Source: Anisakis pegreffii (Eukaryota > Nematoda > Chromadorea > Rhabditida > Anisakidae). Taken from it: DNA of 64,000 nucleotides. Position 1 is the first letter of the stretch, and every line of letters starts with the position of its first letter. Shown piece by piece: positions 49,372-62,700 of the stretch. The notes below the pieces were generated by a model. That model made no database searches, was not told the origin of the DNA, and worked only from the letters and a program-made list of their open reading frames with translations. The stretch lies in the NCBI GenBank assembly GCA_035041965.1, contig JAPYMA010000275.1:1-64000 (forward strand), given 5' to 3'. Both the position numbers and the translations under genes were made by a program.

Positions 49372-52300
49372 TTGGTCGAATTATACTAATAGAATGCAAT
49401 ATTACTGTGAAAGAAAGACTTGTAATGCGATGTGCTGTTGTATTAATGCGTTGTATTGTATTATCGATGGTTGTTGGTAAGGTGGAATGCTCGCTAACAA
49501 ATTAATTAGTTGATATTAATGGTGGTTAAGACGAAGGCAAAGAAGAGTCTGTGTTGTTGTTGGAAAGGAGATAATGTAACGGTGTGTTGATATTACGGTA
49601 TAAATGCAATCAAATCGTTGAATTTATACACGTACAATATGATGTTGTTGATGATACACCATACCATATAATATAATACTTGATGTCTGAAATGATTTCA
49701 CTGCAAATTTATATCATATTCAATTTGTGTATGCAATATGTCGAAATGTTATGTGCTCACTTCTTCAAATTACCAATTATCTCGTTAGAATATTTTGATT
49801 CTATGAACTAAATTGAGAAGTCGAAATACCCAAAGTGAATGCCGACAGTCAACTGAACAAATGTTTTAGTATGCCATCAAATAACTGTTCTTAGCGGTAT
49901 GGAATTCATTATTGAAGTTGTTGGAAAGAGACGAGAGGGAAACAGATCACCCAATGAAGACACCTTAGCATATGCAAGAAAGTATTTTTAGGTGTTCGTT
50001 CAAACAAACAACTTAAGAAAATGATTAAAAATACTGATCAAGGTGTGAAAAACCTGTCAATTGCAGTGATTTCATGCAGATTCAGATTCCTTCTTCATCT
50101 AGACGTATAACTCTCGATAGAGTCTTACCAACAATCTTATTAGATTCACTTAGTGCTATGTTACCGTCATCACCTCGTTGATCATAATCACTATACTCAT
50201 CGTAATCACTTCTGTTCACATTCACCATTAACAATGACCCTGAACACGTATTATATTCACGGTTGTATACAATTGTTTGTGATTTGTACCACATCTTTGA
50301 ATTTAATCAACTGTTTAATGGCATTAACTACCTATCGAGTATAATGCAAACGTTTGAAAGTAATTCTCACATGAGACAGTGATTTGTCCATTGCTAGTTA
50401 GTTCGCATTCTTCTCAAGATAAATTACTTACCTGCTTTGCTCTGTATTAGTCTTTTTCATTGCCGTTCATCCATTCTAAAAGGTCTCTCTAAGATATCTG
50501 TCTGAATTGATTCTAACGGTGAGTCAAGTTTCAGTCTTTTCAACAGCACTAATAAAACATGACAATTTGTAAGTGGTGTTCATTCATTAGCGATTTTTTG
50601 TCGCGCTTCAGTGAACAGTTTGAATGCAGTACGCATGCAAAAAGCGCTAGAGACACTCAGCACTGACTATGGAAACTCATGAATGAATAGTGTGTTGCTA
50701 TCATTAATGTTGATATAATCACCGATATTAGTACTTAATTAAGCTGAATTCACAGAAAAGAGCAGGTACAACTATGAAAAAAGCTTCATAAACATCGTCA
50801 GTTGAATAAATTCGTAATCCATCTGAACATCTCAACCTGTTCATCAGATTACTTTAGCCACGGATATATGAAAGGAATGTGGAACTTTTTCCAACATAAA
50901 AATGTTTTCTTGATATGAATTTTATGGTCAGATCACGCATAAATGTTAAGTTGAAACGGCTGATTCATTTGCTAACTGGTTGATATTTTGCGTATCCGTT
51001 ACAAGGAACTAATCATTTCAAAATTATAGGCAGACTTAATAAATCAGCGAAGTAATTATCTTGTGACATCATTGTTGGAGAAAGGAACTCTGAGTGAATG
51101 AATATCAGCATTTGTACATCATATTCTGACATCAAAATCGTTGTCACTGAAAAATCTGCGGAAGACTGATGATTATGAATTTGTATGAATTCGAAAATGA
51201 TCATACATTCAGAAATATATCATGCATTCATTATGACTACGACTTATAGATTAGTTATTCGCGTAGTATTGGTTCCTAAATGATTGTTTGATTACTTCAA
51301 TTAGAGTTGCAAATTGAAGTGAAACTACGAAAAATTTCGAATAATTTTCAGGTCAGTAATGAGATTCATTTCAATAAGCAGAGACCAAAAGCAATTGTTT
51401 ACAAAGCGATCAAATATGAATTCAAGAAATACTTTCTTAAGGTGAATGACCAATGAGAGCATGGCATTACCAATGTGGTTGTTATTAGTCATAAGCCGAT
51501 TACAAGATGTTGAAGCAACGATGAGGTTGTTGATACCATAGTGGTTTTCAAATTTTGTTATTCGATTTAACTGATCAAATTCTAACAGTGTGTTCACAAG
51601 TCTTATTATAGGATAATAGTACAATACATCAGGAAATAAGACACTATTGTTGATCAACAAGATGAATCCTACAAACTTTTTAGAAAAGTGAATTTTGCAA
51701 AAATTTTGCTTCGATAATACTCGTATTTGACAAAATATTCTTGTTCCAGACTTCAGCAAGAATAAATCGAAAAAGTTTCATACAGATAAGGTGTGAACAC
51801 ATGAAGGAGAAATTCATCGAATATGCGCAAAATATAGAAGTAAGAGGCAACTGATCACAATCTATAATTGGATATCAAAAACTGAAGAGAATTGCTGTTC
51901 TTTGAAGATTTCTAACAATGTTCCTGACCTTCAGATTATGAATAGAAACAGAATTATTCAATCGTCTCGAGTGATACATGACCATCAAATTCCATGTCTC
52001 CATGAAATGCCATGAACAATTGTATGGTGAAACTGAAGTATTCCGACAATCGCATTCTCTTTCGAATACGAAATGAAGTCTCAATGGAAACTTGTATTGC
52101 TGACTGATTTTCTCAAAAAATGAATTCCAGCTGAAAAAACCATTTCAAAAAGTCAATTGACCGTCAAGTCGGCATTAAAGTTGATGACGATTACTTGTTG
52201 TTGTTGTTGTTTCGGTTTATGCATGATCCTTGATGAAAAGTACTTATCGATTCCAAATAATGAGTAAGTTGTGAAAGCGACCATTTTCAATAGCTTATAG

Positions 52301-52995
52301 TCGCCACTTAATTTGTTTGGAAATTAAATGATATCGCTTCATCCAGAGAATACTTTCAACACTAATTGTGTGCAATAGTTTCAAGCTATTTCGAAGAGCT
52401 GAGAGCATTCGAAGAAAATTTTCAGAAAAACATTCCAATGTAGCGGTGGCCACAACGTGCTTATTCATCAATTGACTGGATTCAGCTTCGTTCAGCTCAA
52501 AATTTAGGTTTACCGGTCATGCCAAGTGAGTGACTGGCTCACATCGATCGCTTCTGAGGAAAACCGAAGAAGAATCGTTTGCTAAACGTAAGAAACTGAC
52601 TAGACGTCGTTAGCAAACAGTTTTTAACGATCATCGAGGTGATGATAGTGCAGTGGAAGAAAGTGATTGAATCTTGCTGAAAAAACACATTGTTCAAGTG
52701 ATCATCTATTGATCTTAGTTGATGGATTTGTTTGCTTAGTGCAGATGAGTGGCTGAATAAGAGTGAAATGGGGTGAAATAGATGTTCGTTTGTGTGTTTG
52801 TATGTGTGAGAAGAAGAAGTATTTTTGTTTAACAGATGAAAATTACACGGGTTTTAGAGGTAATTGATGAAGTGTTAGAAAGATGATATCAGCAAATATA
52901 CACTTTGAATTGTCTTCTTCATTTCATTCATCCTCAATATTTCCAGTAACGTTTCTCAATATCAGTAATACAATTATACTGGTGTACTTCAACCG
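49372..52995. other. Intergenic sequence, no gene recognised
   Basis: AT-rich with scattered unsupported frames. The longest, 51325-51759 on the - strand (144 codons), is Ile/Asn/Phe/Leu-rich and lacks motifs. No exon pattern is evident. Confidence 0.5.
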
Positions 52996-53448
52996 CTAAC
53001 TTGTTGTTGTTTCACACAAACACATCGGTTCTTCATAACACGCGATTACTGCTGCTGCTCTTGCTATTAACACCAAACACAAGAACATGAAAAATGTTTT
53101 TTCATATGAGGACTGCAATGTTTCCATTGATGATGATATCTTAGTTACATGAGTTACATCAGAGGAATCAGTTTTTTTTTGTGTTGCGGTGGAAATAGCG
53201 AGTGGATTTGTTGCGGGGGGATTGAATGATGATGATGATGAGTTGAGTTCAAGAAACGGGAGGAGAGCACGAAATCGGTGAAAAGTGCCGAGAACACGAA
53301 GACACAGACTGGAAAGGATTGCGGAATGAACCAATTGGAGCGTTCGGCTGGGCCACGCCTCACGCACATTTATCGGTTTCGTTAGGGGCGCAATTGAGAA
53401 GCGAGCGATATGCGTGCGATCATCATTGTGTATTACGGTGTGTATCAT
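52996..53448 (-). CDS. Hypothetical 150-residue protein or exon, unassigned
   Basis: The longest ORF outside the recognised genes, in a locally GC-richer segment. The middle is Ser/Thr/Pro-rich (LNSSSSSFNPPATNPLAIST around residues 73-92). A hydrophobic stretch near the C-terminus (FFMFLCLVLIARAAAVIA) could be a membrane segment, followed by a Cys-containing tail. A different - strand frame overlaps (53154-53369). A short + strand frame starts at 53476 with MDASRVEFRSG before a GTTTGA donor-like site, so the segment could also be the promoter/5' region of a transcript reading toward the homeobox gene. Confidence 0.3.
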   Translation of the reverse strand: MIHTVIHNDDRTHIARFSIAPLTKPINVREAWPSRTLQLVHSAILSSLCLRVLGTFHRFRALLPFLELNSSSSSFNPPATNPLAISTATQKKTDSSDVTHVTKISSSMETLQSSYEKTFFMFLCLVLIARAAAVIACYEEPMCLCETTTS

Positions 53449-54476
53449 GATCGGTGCTGAACACTTACAGAAGCTATGGATGCATCTCGCGTTGAATTCC
53501 GTTCAGGTTTGATCATTGATTCATTTATTTTCCCCCATCTTCTACCGAGAGAAAGGTTCTGGAAATTCCAGCAACATTTTCCAACCAATGGAAATTTCTC
53601 TACCATTTTCATTTATAGCAATAGGGCATTTGCTCGTCGTGAAAGAGATACTTTGATATCCACGAGTAATTTTCATTCATGAGCTAGGCATAGTATTTGT
53701 TGGATGTTCGAGAGTTGATTCGTTTTGTTACAGCAGTTCCGGAGGAATTTGAACACAACTCTTATTATGGCATTATCATAGCATCGTTTTTATGCGATGT
53801 TTTTCAAATGAAAAAACCAATCAGAAGTCATTCCATTAATTTCATTGTGCACAAATTTCTTCCTCTGATGATTGTATTCAGCTGATCTGTTTTGCATTTC
53901 ACTTGCCTCTTTGATACTACTGTTTATTATCCAAAAATGCTCGAAAAGGTTCTTTTTGAGCGTTGAACTAAAGCTAAAAAGTAAACGCTGGAATCGACAA
54001 TGCCGCTGCGTTTGAATGAAAAGATTAACCATTGTTGTTTTCCAGTAGTTAAAGTTAAGTCTACGGGTTGTTTTGGAAACCCTAAAATAGTTTCTGAACA
54101 ATGCTACTGAACCGGCGCTTATCAGGAAAATTCTGTTCTGCAACGCACTTTTGCTTCCCTTCACAATGTTTAACTACCAAAATTCCTCATTCGTTACACG
54201 CAGTTGCTATGAAACTGCTGAAATAATCTAATCCACAATATGAGTGAGACACACTCCATTCAGTATTTTGAAACTTTCCGGACTATAATAAAATTTTGAA
54301 ACGACGTTGTCGCCGATGCTATTGTCTTTAATTGAAACATATCTGCAGTTATATGTCCCAAAAAAGTGATCAAAACTAGATCACACCTTCATAATAAAGT
54401 GAAGGTTCTCATTAAAAGATTTATTCCAAGTTGTCATAAATATCCTGGCTCCATGAGGATCACATCATGAACTTTC
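53449..54476. other. Upstream region of the SIX3/6 gene
   Basis: No exon is certain here. The 68-codon + frame (53476-53682) and the 124-codon - frame (53790-54164) have no family features. Regulatory DNA or a 5' UTR exon of the homeobox gene is likely but not demonstrated. Confidence 0.4.
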
Positions 54477-57400
54477 ATGCAGCAGGCTCAAAAGTGCTTC
54501 AAAAACCATTCTTTTATGAAGTCAGCAAAATTAAGCAATAATTCTTTGCAGACGTTCCCACAGAGCAGTTCGTTATTTCCTGCTGTTCGGCCATTCAACG
54601 CTCCTTTACCGGCTGCCACCAACAATGTTCATCCTGAAACGTCGTCATTTACAGCCGAACAGGTTTGTGTGCAATCCTTGATAAGCATCTGCACAGCGAT
54701 TGCACCAATATCACATGATACCATAAGTAATTCCAACAATATTCAATGCATCTCCTATGATCTTCCTGTAAAGAAAGTATCAATTCGCTGAATTCTCAAA
54801 TATCATTTGCAGTCAATGACACTATGTATTTCATCATTTTAAGCGTATCTATTTTGTGTTTTAAGCTTAATTATAGTTTTCAAAGCTTCATTAGTAACAT
54901 TCATGTGATTGAAACGTGTAATTATCCATCGCTGTAACGAATTAAGCAGTGATCTGTTGTCACAAGCATTCATATCATGATGAATTAGTTTCTGATTGTT
55001 TTGCTTTCGAACTGCCATTTCAACTTAAACAATACCATGAGTAATAATTAACTAGCAATACTGCTTACCTTTAACTGCCGCTCAACTGTCATATTCAAAT
55101 TATTTCACTGATACGATAAGGTTGATATTGTGCTTGCATTCGATTGCATACCATTGCATACCACATTTATTGTATTGCAGTCTACAATCATTCAAGCCAA
55201 GTTTAATCCATTGCTTTCCGAAGTTTTTAGTTATAATATTGAATTAACAGAACATTCCATGAGAATATAATCTCCTATGAGATCCCTCAAATTGCTATCA
55301 TTAGCAATGAACAAGCTGATAAACTTGTTGAAAATCTCATCATGCATCCGGCCGCATAGATAGGTCTGCGGTAAGATTAGCATCGTAAACGAGTGAGCAT
55401 GATCATATCCATGTGTATTTTCACATCATCAAGTAACAATCAAATGAGAATATGATGCGTCTAATGAAGGAAGAAATGATGCTTCTCATCATGCAATGAT
55501 GCTCATCAACGAATCTACTCTGAGGCAGCAATTCGTTATGAATGTTGTTGATTGATAAGATACGTTTACACATATATTACGCATCCCCTTATTCGTGCTT
55601 CTTCTGTTCATTGCTAAGATGCGTAAGTTTTGAGAAATGAGTTGTTGAAATAAGAAAAGATGTGCGGCGATATGGATCAGTAAGAGCTTCATCATCATCA
55701 TCATCATCATCATGTCGTCTCAGCAGCTCATTGCATCACATCAATGATACTCTTTATCTGCTCATCTTTTCATATTGATTTACTTAAGTAGCACAATTGC
55801 TTGTCTTACATTATGCGCTCAATTTCGAGTGCCATCATTATATCATCATTATTCAATCAGCTCATCATCGTAATCACTAAGGCAAAACGAATCGAGAGCT
55901 TATTGCTTCGTTGTCATTCATACAATCATTTACACTCTATCAGCAAGGCTGTATCTGCTTACTCAATGAAAAGATTCATTCACGATGCAGCATTTGAGTT
56001 TCAGTTATCGTGCACGTGTACTGAGGGATATTTGGTGAAACAGTTAGAGCCAAACATCATCTTGATGACATCCGGTTGAAGGAATTTGTTCATATCCAGC
56101 ACTTTCATGTGATATGATTGATCAGTCACTGATCAGAAATTAGCAAGAACAGCTGATAAGATAGCAAGTAAAGCTGACGCAAATTTCAAAGTTAACCGAA
56201 AAATTGCTATTAAAGCGAAAAAATGTAAAGGTTCATCTACTTGACAATTTAATCAACGATAAGAGTTAATCAGTAATAATAATGATATCTGATGCGATCA
56301 TTTTCGTTGAAAATGACGCAAAAGATTTACTAATGCAAGTTGATCAATGCTTTGGATCAAACAAGTTCTGTCCCACAAAAGATATCGTAACAGATTCCGA
56401 GGTTATACTTGTCACCGTGTTACATTTATGAGGTTATTTTGGAGCTTATCTGAAACTGATTAATTCATTGCAAAACCGCAAAAGTACTACCAGTAGAGTT
56501 AGGTGCATTCATATGAGATAAAGAGAATGGTATTGGAATTCAAATAATAATACTTTTGCAACAAAATCAATTGAATCCACAAAATATCACAGGTAATTAT
56601 CGAAGAGTAACTGCGTTCTTACTGATGATACCTGATGACATTGAAATAAAGTTGAATAGTCAACTATTACTTGTGTTATTATTGTTGACACTTATTACTT
56701 ATTCTATGTGCGTCTTACTATTGTAATACATTGATATTTGTGATAATGATAGCTTGAGTACGTGAAAATAACTCTCATCTCAAAACAACACAATTCTCAC
56801 TCTCCAAATAACTGGTTCTTGTTCGATTAGTTTCACTCAAAGTGGAAAGCTCTGCTGAAAGTTTCTTTTTTGAAAGATGTTACTCAAATGACAGCTCAGT
56901 CTATGTAGCAATGAAAACTTTTTGATATTCATTGGAAGTCTCAATCTGCACAGACCTCTTTGAACAATTGCTTCAACCTTCGAACAGTTGCTTGTCTCAA
57001 TAAGAATATCACAATTCCATCTCAAAGATTCAAGTGATACTAATCAATGAACACAATGGATCATATTATGCATTTTATTACCTCAAACAGTCAAAAATCA
57101 TGGAGATGCTCATTTGGGTTCTTTTCAAATCATATGCGTATAATTGAATACGGCACAATATTATATGGTATTAATCAATTTTCACAATGTAATGATAGCA
57201 ATATTTCAATTACTTATATTTGCAGATAGTAAAAGTGTGTGAACAATTAGAAGAATCTGGTAATGTGGAACGACTTGCCGCGTAAGTTTCATCCATCATT
57301 ATCACCAGTGCTGTTCAACTGTGACTTTCAAAAAGCCCTGAATTGAATTATTCGATTTTGGCAAATTTAAACACACAAATTCATTCGCCATAATTCCAGC

Positions 57401-59760
57401 GAAACTATTGTATCAATTCATAACTAATTATCGACCGACAGTCTATCTCAAAAACTGACTCCAAATAGTTGGAGTGAATTTTTCAAAGCGCTTTTCGTTC
57501 TCATGCAAAATGCGTTCAACGTCTAACTTCCGCCAGAAGCAAAAAAAATTTCACTGATCATTCATGAACACAACATTTATTCGTAATGATCTGACGCTCT
57601 CAATTACAATTACTACTTTGATAAGTGACTATTAGAAGCGAACTTGCAAGGAATCATTCGAAAATTGTTAGCTACATGAAAGTTGATGATATGTTTTGAT
57701 TTCGGAATTAATTATCAACTGCAAAGGGCAATTCTTTGTTCTATGTACGCGAGTGATGATCGCTTAGATTGTTGTCGTGAAGTTTTCAATCAATTTATGA
57801 GAGTGTCCCTTCATTGTGCTGCATTAAAACGCATGATTTCGAAATGCGGAGAAAATCGTTGCAAACAAAATTCAAGCAATACATTATAGTTACTGATATG
57901 GTGGAAGTTTTTGAATTGATGGATGAGATGACAATGAAATGTTTCAGATTCCTCTGGTCTGTTTCACATCAACCATGCACCGAAGAGGTCGGCATAGTGC
58001 TCCGATCACATGAGACTGTGCTCAGGGCAAAAGCCCTGGTTTGTTTCCATATGGGTAATTTTCAAGAGTTGTACCGAATTCTTGAATCACACAAGTTCAC
58101 AAATGGCTCGCACAGCAAACTGCAAGCCATGTGGCAAGAAGCTCACTATCAAGAGGCTGAAAAACTACGTGGAAGGTTGGTTTTCAAAAAAATCTCTTCG
58201 TTCATACATTTCTAAATAGATTAAGCGATTGTTCCTGCTAGATCCTGCTTTTAAGATACGGCACTGATGTGAATTCACTATTTTTCTAACACAGAAATTT
58301 ATTCGTCAACTGATTTCCACACTCCATGAAGCATTCAGCCATCTGCTGTTATTCCATTATCATAGTTCCGTTGTAACTGAAACTAAGTAATGACCGGCGA
58401 TCTATAACGCTTTCTTTCAAAAAAATCATTTCCAATCCATTTCTTTTGGTCGTCTGATTTTGAAAACTTATTTTGCTGAATATCACTCACTTAATGTGAA
58501 TGGAATGGATACCACTCTGTGATATGGCTGTGCTCATAGCTACTTGAGAAGTTTTTGCTTACGGTAGTGCTATGAATATGTGATGAGTGTGATTAATGCT
58601 GGACGAGCCGACTGCTCGATGGTATCTCTTGAGAATGAGTGTAGCATTGTTATTGTTGTTGTTGATGATGCTTTGTCAATGATGAATGAAGATGACGACG
58701 ATTAGTTGAGTGAGAGAGCTATATCTCGATAGTTGAATTCAAAATACATCCGATTGGTTAACCAATTGAAGAGCTTCTCATCTAAACAGCCAGTTAGACT
58801 TGCATCCATCTTGAACAAACTCACCATCCTTCAAATTACACATATACGTATGTATATCTGCGCAAATCAACGCTTTGTTTGCTAATGATCACTTATCTAT
58901 TGTTACTCATCTACAACATTTTACTTGCGCACTTCAACTTGCCAAATTATGCAAAACATTGCATTCTCCTTGTTCAATTGGATAGATAAAATTCCGATAT
59001 CACTTTACAGTTTTGAGTGACAGTCACAAGTGTATACATGGTACATAAGAGAAAGTTGAATTGAAATTGATATTTGACAGCTTTTCATACTGTAATGAAT
59101 TACATTGATACTATATACTACTACACATTTGATTGGTGGTAAAGGATTTCATTTCCCTACATGAGTTCCAACTGAATTCTTCATTTTTGAGAATATCGAA
59201 TCTATCACATCGTAAATTTTTAGGCCGTTGGGTCCGGTAGATAAATATCGAGTTCGTAAGAAGTATCCAATGCCGAGGACAATTTGGGATGGTGAACAGA
59301 AAACACACTGCTTTAAAGAAAGAACGAGGTTTGTTTTAAATAGATAACTAGTCAATGGTAATGAAATCATTTGCAGCTTACCTCCTCTTATAGATTATGC
59401 TGGTTTTTGTCAAGAAGGTATATTTCACGAGTTTCATGAATTCGATGATCCAAAAAACAGAGCTGAGATCATTGTAAATCCAAAAAGTTTGCGAAATCAT
59501 CAAGACATCAGAGGAGATATTGATCAGAAAATCACAGATGATTGCTAATTCATTCCGGATCTCAATTCTGCGACTCCAACAAATTTTCAACCAATGATCA
59601 ATTTCAGGTCGTTGTTGCGAGAATGGTACTTGCAAGATCCGTATCCAAACCCGAGTAAAAAGAAAGAGTTGGCCTCAAAAACGGGTCTAACGGCTATGCA
59701 AGTTGGAAATTGGTTCAAGAACCGGCGACAACGTGATCGCGCAGCTGCTGCCAAAAACAA
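54477..59760 (+). CDS. ceh-32: SIX3/6-class homeobox transcription factor (ceh-32 type), 3' end not found
   Basis: A nuclear transcription factor; SIX3/6 genes pattern the anterior head. Five exons join in phase: 54477-54662, 57226-57281, 57948-58175, 59224-59328, 59608-59760, giving 242 codons so far. The N-terminal part is Ser/Pro/Asn-rich. The SIX domain runs from FTAEQ through [37 protein letters not shown] and [16 protein letters not shown] to [15 protein letters not shown]. The homeodomain follows, ending in [10 protein letters not shown], with the SIX-type Lys at position 50. AAAAKNK after helix 3 marks the SIX3/6 class rather than SIX1/2 or SIX4/5. The last seen exon ends in phase 2, so a C-terminal exon is still missing; it may lie downstream or beyond the window. 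The first exon may really begin at the strong acceptor before 54552, with the true start further upstream. Confidence 0.95.
55690..55713. repeat. (ATC)8 microsatellite
   Basis: Eight perfect CAT/ATC units in the first intron of the SIX3/6 gene. On the - strand it reads as a run of Met codons, which explains the poly-Met frame there. Confidence 0.9.
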
Positions 59761-62700
59761 GTTCGTTTTTATTTGAAATTTTTCTCCTCCGCAAGCACTT
59801 TGCTACTAGCTAGTCATGAAGAATCTTCATTTCCTTTGGATATCTTTTTATATCGTATATCTCGCACTAATCTGCTACAGCGTACATTATGTTTACAAAC
59901 GCTAGGAAACTATGATAAAACACATTCTATTTATATCTTGAATCAATCACTGATAACAGAACGCGAGCTCCTTTAACCCCAATGTGTGCATCACTATCAT
60001 TCCAGCCAATTTACGAAATTCCTCGAATTCCAGTTGGTTTTATCGTTTTCATGAGATTACACCGAGATAAATTGATAAATCCGAGATAAATTGAGATAAA
60101 TCAGAGCTATCCTCTCACCTAATCATCTACTCTGTCATCAAACTACATCAAATACACCATCATTAATATATCTCTCTTCATTAAATGCCTATCAGATATA
60201 AGTTCTAAAGTATTTCAAAGAACTGAAATGCGGAATGTGTTCTTCTCAATCGATCATTTGCAAAGTACTGTGTGCACAAATGTTGTTGTTGATGTTCTTC
60301 TTCTTCTTCATGCAATTCACAAGTCACGTAATAACTTCTTTGCTAATCAACATTACTTGATTCGTCTCGCGTTTCAATCTCAATTCATCAATACCTCATC
60401 ATCATCATTCATGAATCTCTTTCGTCCTAATCTCATCGCTATTAAAATGAAAGTAAAACCAGTTGGTTGTAAGCAATGCAAAGGAACGACTAAAGGCCTT
60501 GAACGCCGCTTTTCACCACTCTAAGCCTATTTTCACCACTCTGAGACATCGTACGTTTTTGTGAACTGCTGATGTCATCGCCACCTCCATCACTCTCTCA
60601 GCGCAAAGCACTTCATCCTCATCAAGTGAACTTTCTCAAATGTATGTGCACTCAGTGAAATATCTAAGTTGGTTGGCTGGCGCTGCTCGCCGCTGTATCA
60701 TTAGAGTCTTAACCGGAAGTTAAGTAAGTAATCTTCTCCCAATGTGTGCAATCCTTGGAAATCGTTCTTAGCGACCGACGCATGAAGATGATGATGTGGT
60801 TGTTGTTGTTCTTGTATTTATGATGACATGCACCATCATCGTCAATTTTCAGACGTATTTATGAGTGCCGAATGCATTTCAATTCGATAATGATACGTCA
60901 TATCGACTTACATATTTATGGCATTAAAACTTCACAGAATACTTTATGTATAAGGGGTGTTTCATGACTTAATCGCTCGACTTCTCCTGTGAAGAAATTT
61001 GCTCTAAGCAGCACGAATTCAAGATTTGTGTGTTCTAGCCAGTCTTTTGTATCAATTCCAGTAGTTCATTCGATATGAAACTGAATATTTTGATGCATCG
61101 TCTAAATTTTTGATTGAATATTGTTATATAAATCACTGGTGTTTAATTAAGGGCACATGAACTTCTTCGAATTTGTTGAAACATTCAGTCATCTTTTGAA
61201 ATTTCCACGGATATTTCCTTCACTTTAGTTTTCTTTTTCCATTCCCATAAAAACAACCATGATTTGTATATTTCTCAAATGTGAAATACAAATGATCTTA
61301 TCAAGCTATCATAGTCAAAGGACTTAATATGAAATCATATGAAGTCGTTTTTCCCTAAGTCACCAAAATTCCCATTGAAGAAAAGTTCGTAAATGATAAG
61401 ATTACCATATGTTTCCATGACGTTAAAAGTGATCAGATGAATGCTAACAATTAGATCTGTGTTCGATAGCCACAGTTCGAACTTTTTGAAAATAGAATTA
61501 CTGATATAGTTCGAGTATCTATCATATATTTGTTCATTTACACCTACATTCGAACAAAAATGTTCTTTCTACCCTAAAAGCCTTTATTGGATTCAATTTC
61601 ATCTGAACTGAACTGAACACGAGCCGAGCCGTTCATAAACAATTAACGTAATGAATGTACGAATGAATGTGCGATGATAGCATACGGTATCAATTACACT
61701 CCAATCAACAACCAACAATTTCGCAGCCCGCATCTACCGTAGTATTGCCGGCCGCTATGAGCCAGTGACGATGAATAGAATAAGACAAAACGATAGATAG
61801 TGTGGGCGTGTGGTTTCGGTGTTTATTCTCTCGTATATGCGTTAATACATAAATGGCTATATGTATTGGGTATGCTTGACAAATTTGACATTAAAACGGT
61901 GGTGATGGTTCGTGTTACACATTCAATGAATATAGAGAATTGGGTATGATAGCGCAAATTGATGCGTGTAGACAGACATAGGGTGAAGGCGATACAACAT
62001 AAAGTGTGATACTTGAACAAATAAATGAGGAGCGAATTGCGCATCATAACGGTGCCATTTTATGTATTATATTATCCTAATTGATGATGAATGTGAACAA
62101 GAGAGGAGAACAATTTATTATGATGATGAGTGGATGATTATGACGATTCAATGAATAGGGATGTGGATGAGATGGATGCGTCATATGTTATCAATGCACA
62201 CACACAACACGAATCTAATGGTTTATGCATAGAGATCTGGCGATTTGTTTTTAATCAAATTCCATGTTTCATTCATTTCTACATCATTTTGCAGTCAGGC
62301 GAAAAAAAAACATTTCGTTGTCATCCTTCAAATTAATAGAGTACCACTCTATCTATTTATCTATCTCATTTAATCGTTTACTATGACATATCCATCCGGA
62401 TATACGTATATCGTTGCGATACTATCCCATTAGATCTCCAATATCCTAACTCACCATCCTTTTGATACATTGTACTCCTAGGATAGCCTATAAAAACGTG
62501 CTCTATTTGCCATCTGTTTTAGTGCTATACTCTATTCAATTATGGTATTACGTCTGGAAATTACTTTGGGATAGGTACCTCAACCTTTAGATCAATTCGG
62601 CCGGTCTGCAATTGCAGGGCAACCACACAAATACTCAAAAAGTATCACAGAGGGTGTGGAAATTTCATGGCACAACAATCAGTAGTATCTATGGCTAAGC

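Noticed and set aside
55489..55713. Protein beginning with eight methionines
   Set aside because: It is a translation of the (ATC)8 microsatellite.
59761..59776. Read-through end of the SIX3/6 homeodomain exon (FVFI-stop)
   Set aside because: GTTCGT at the exon end is donor-like and SIX3/6 proteins have longer tails, so intron retention is less likely than a missing exon, though not excluded.
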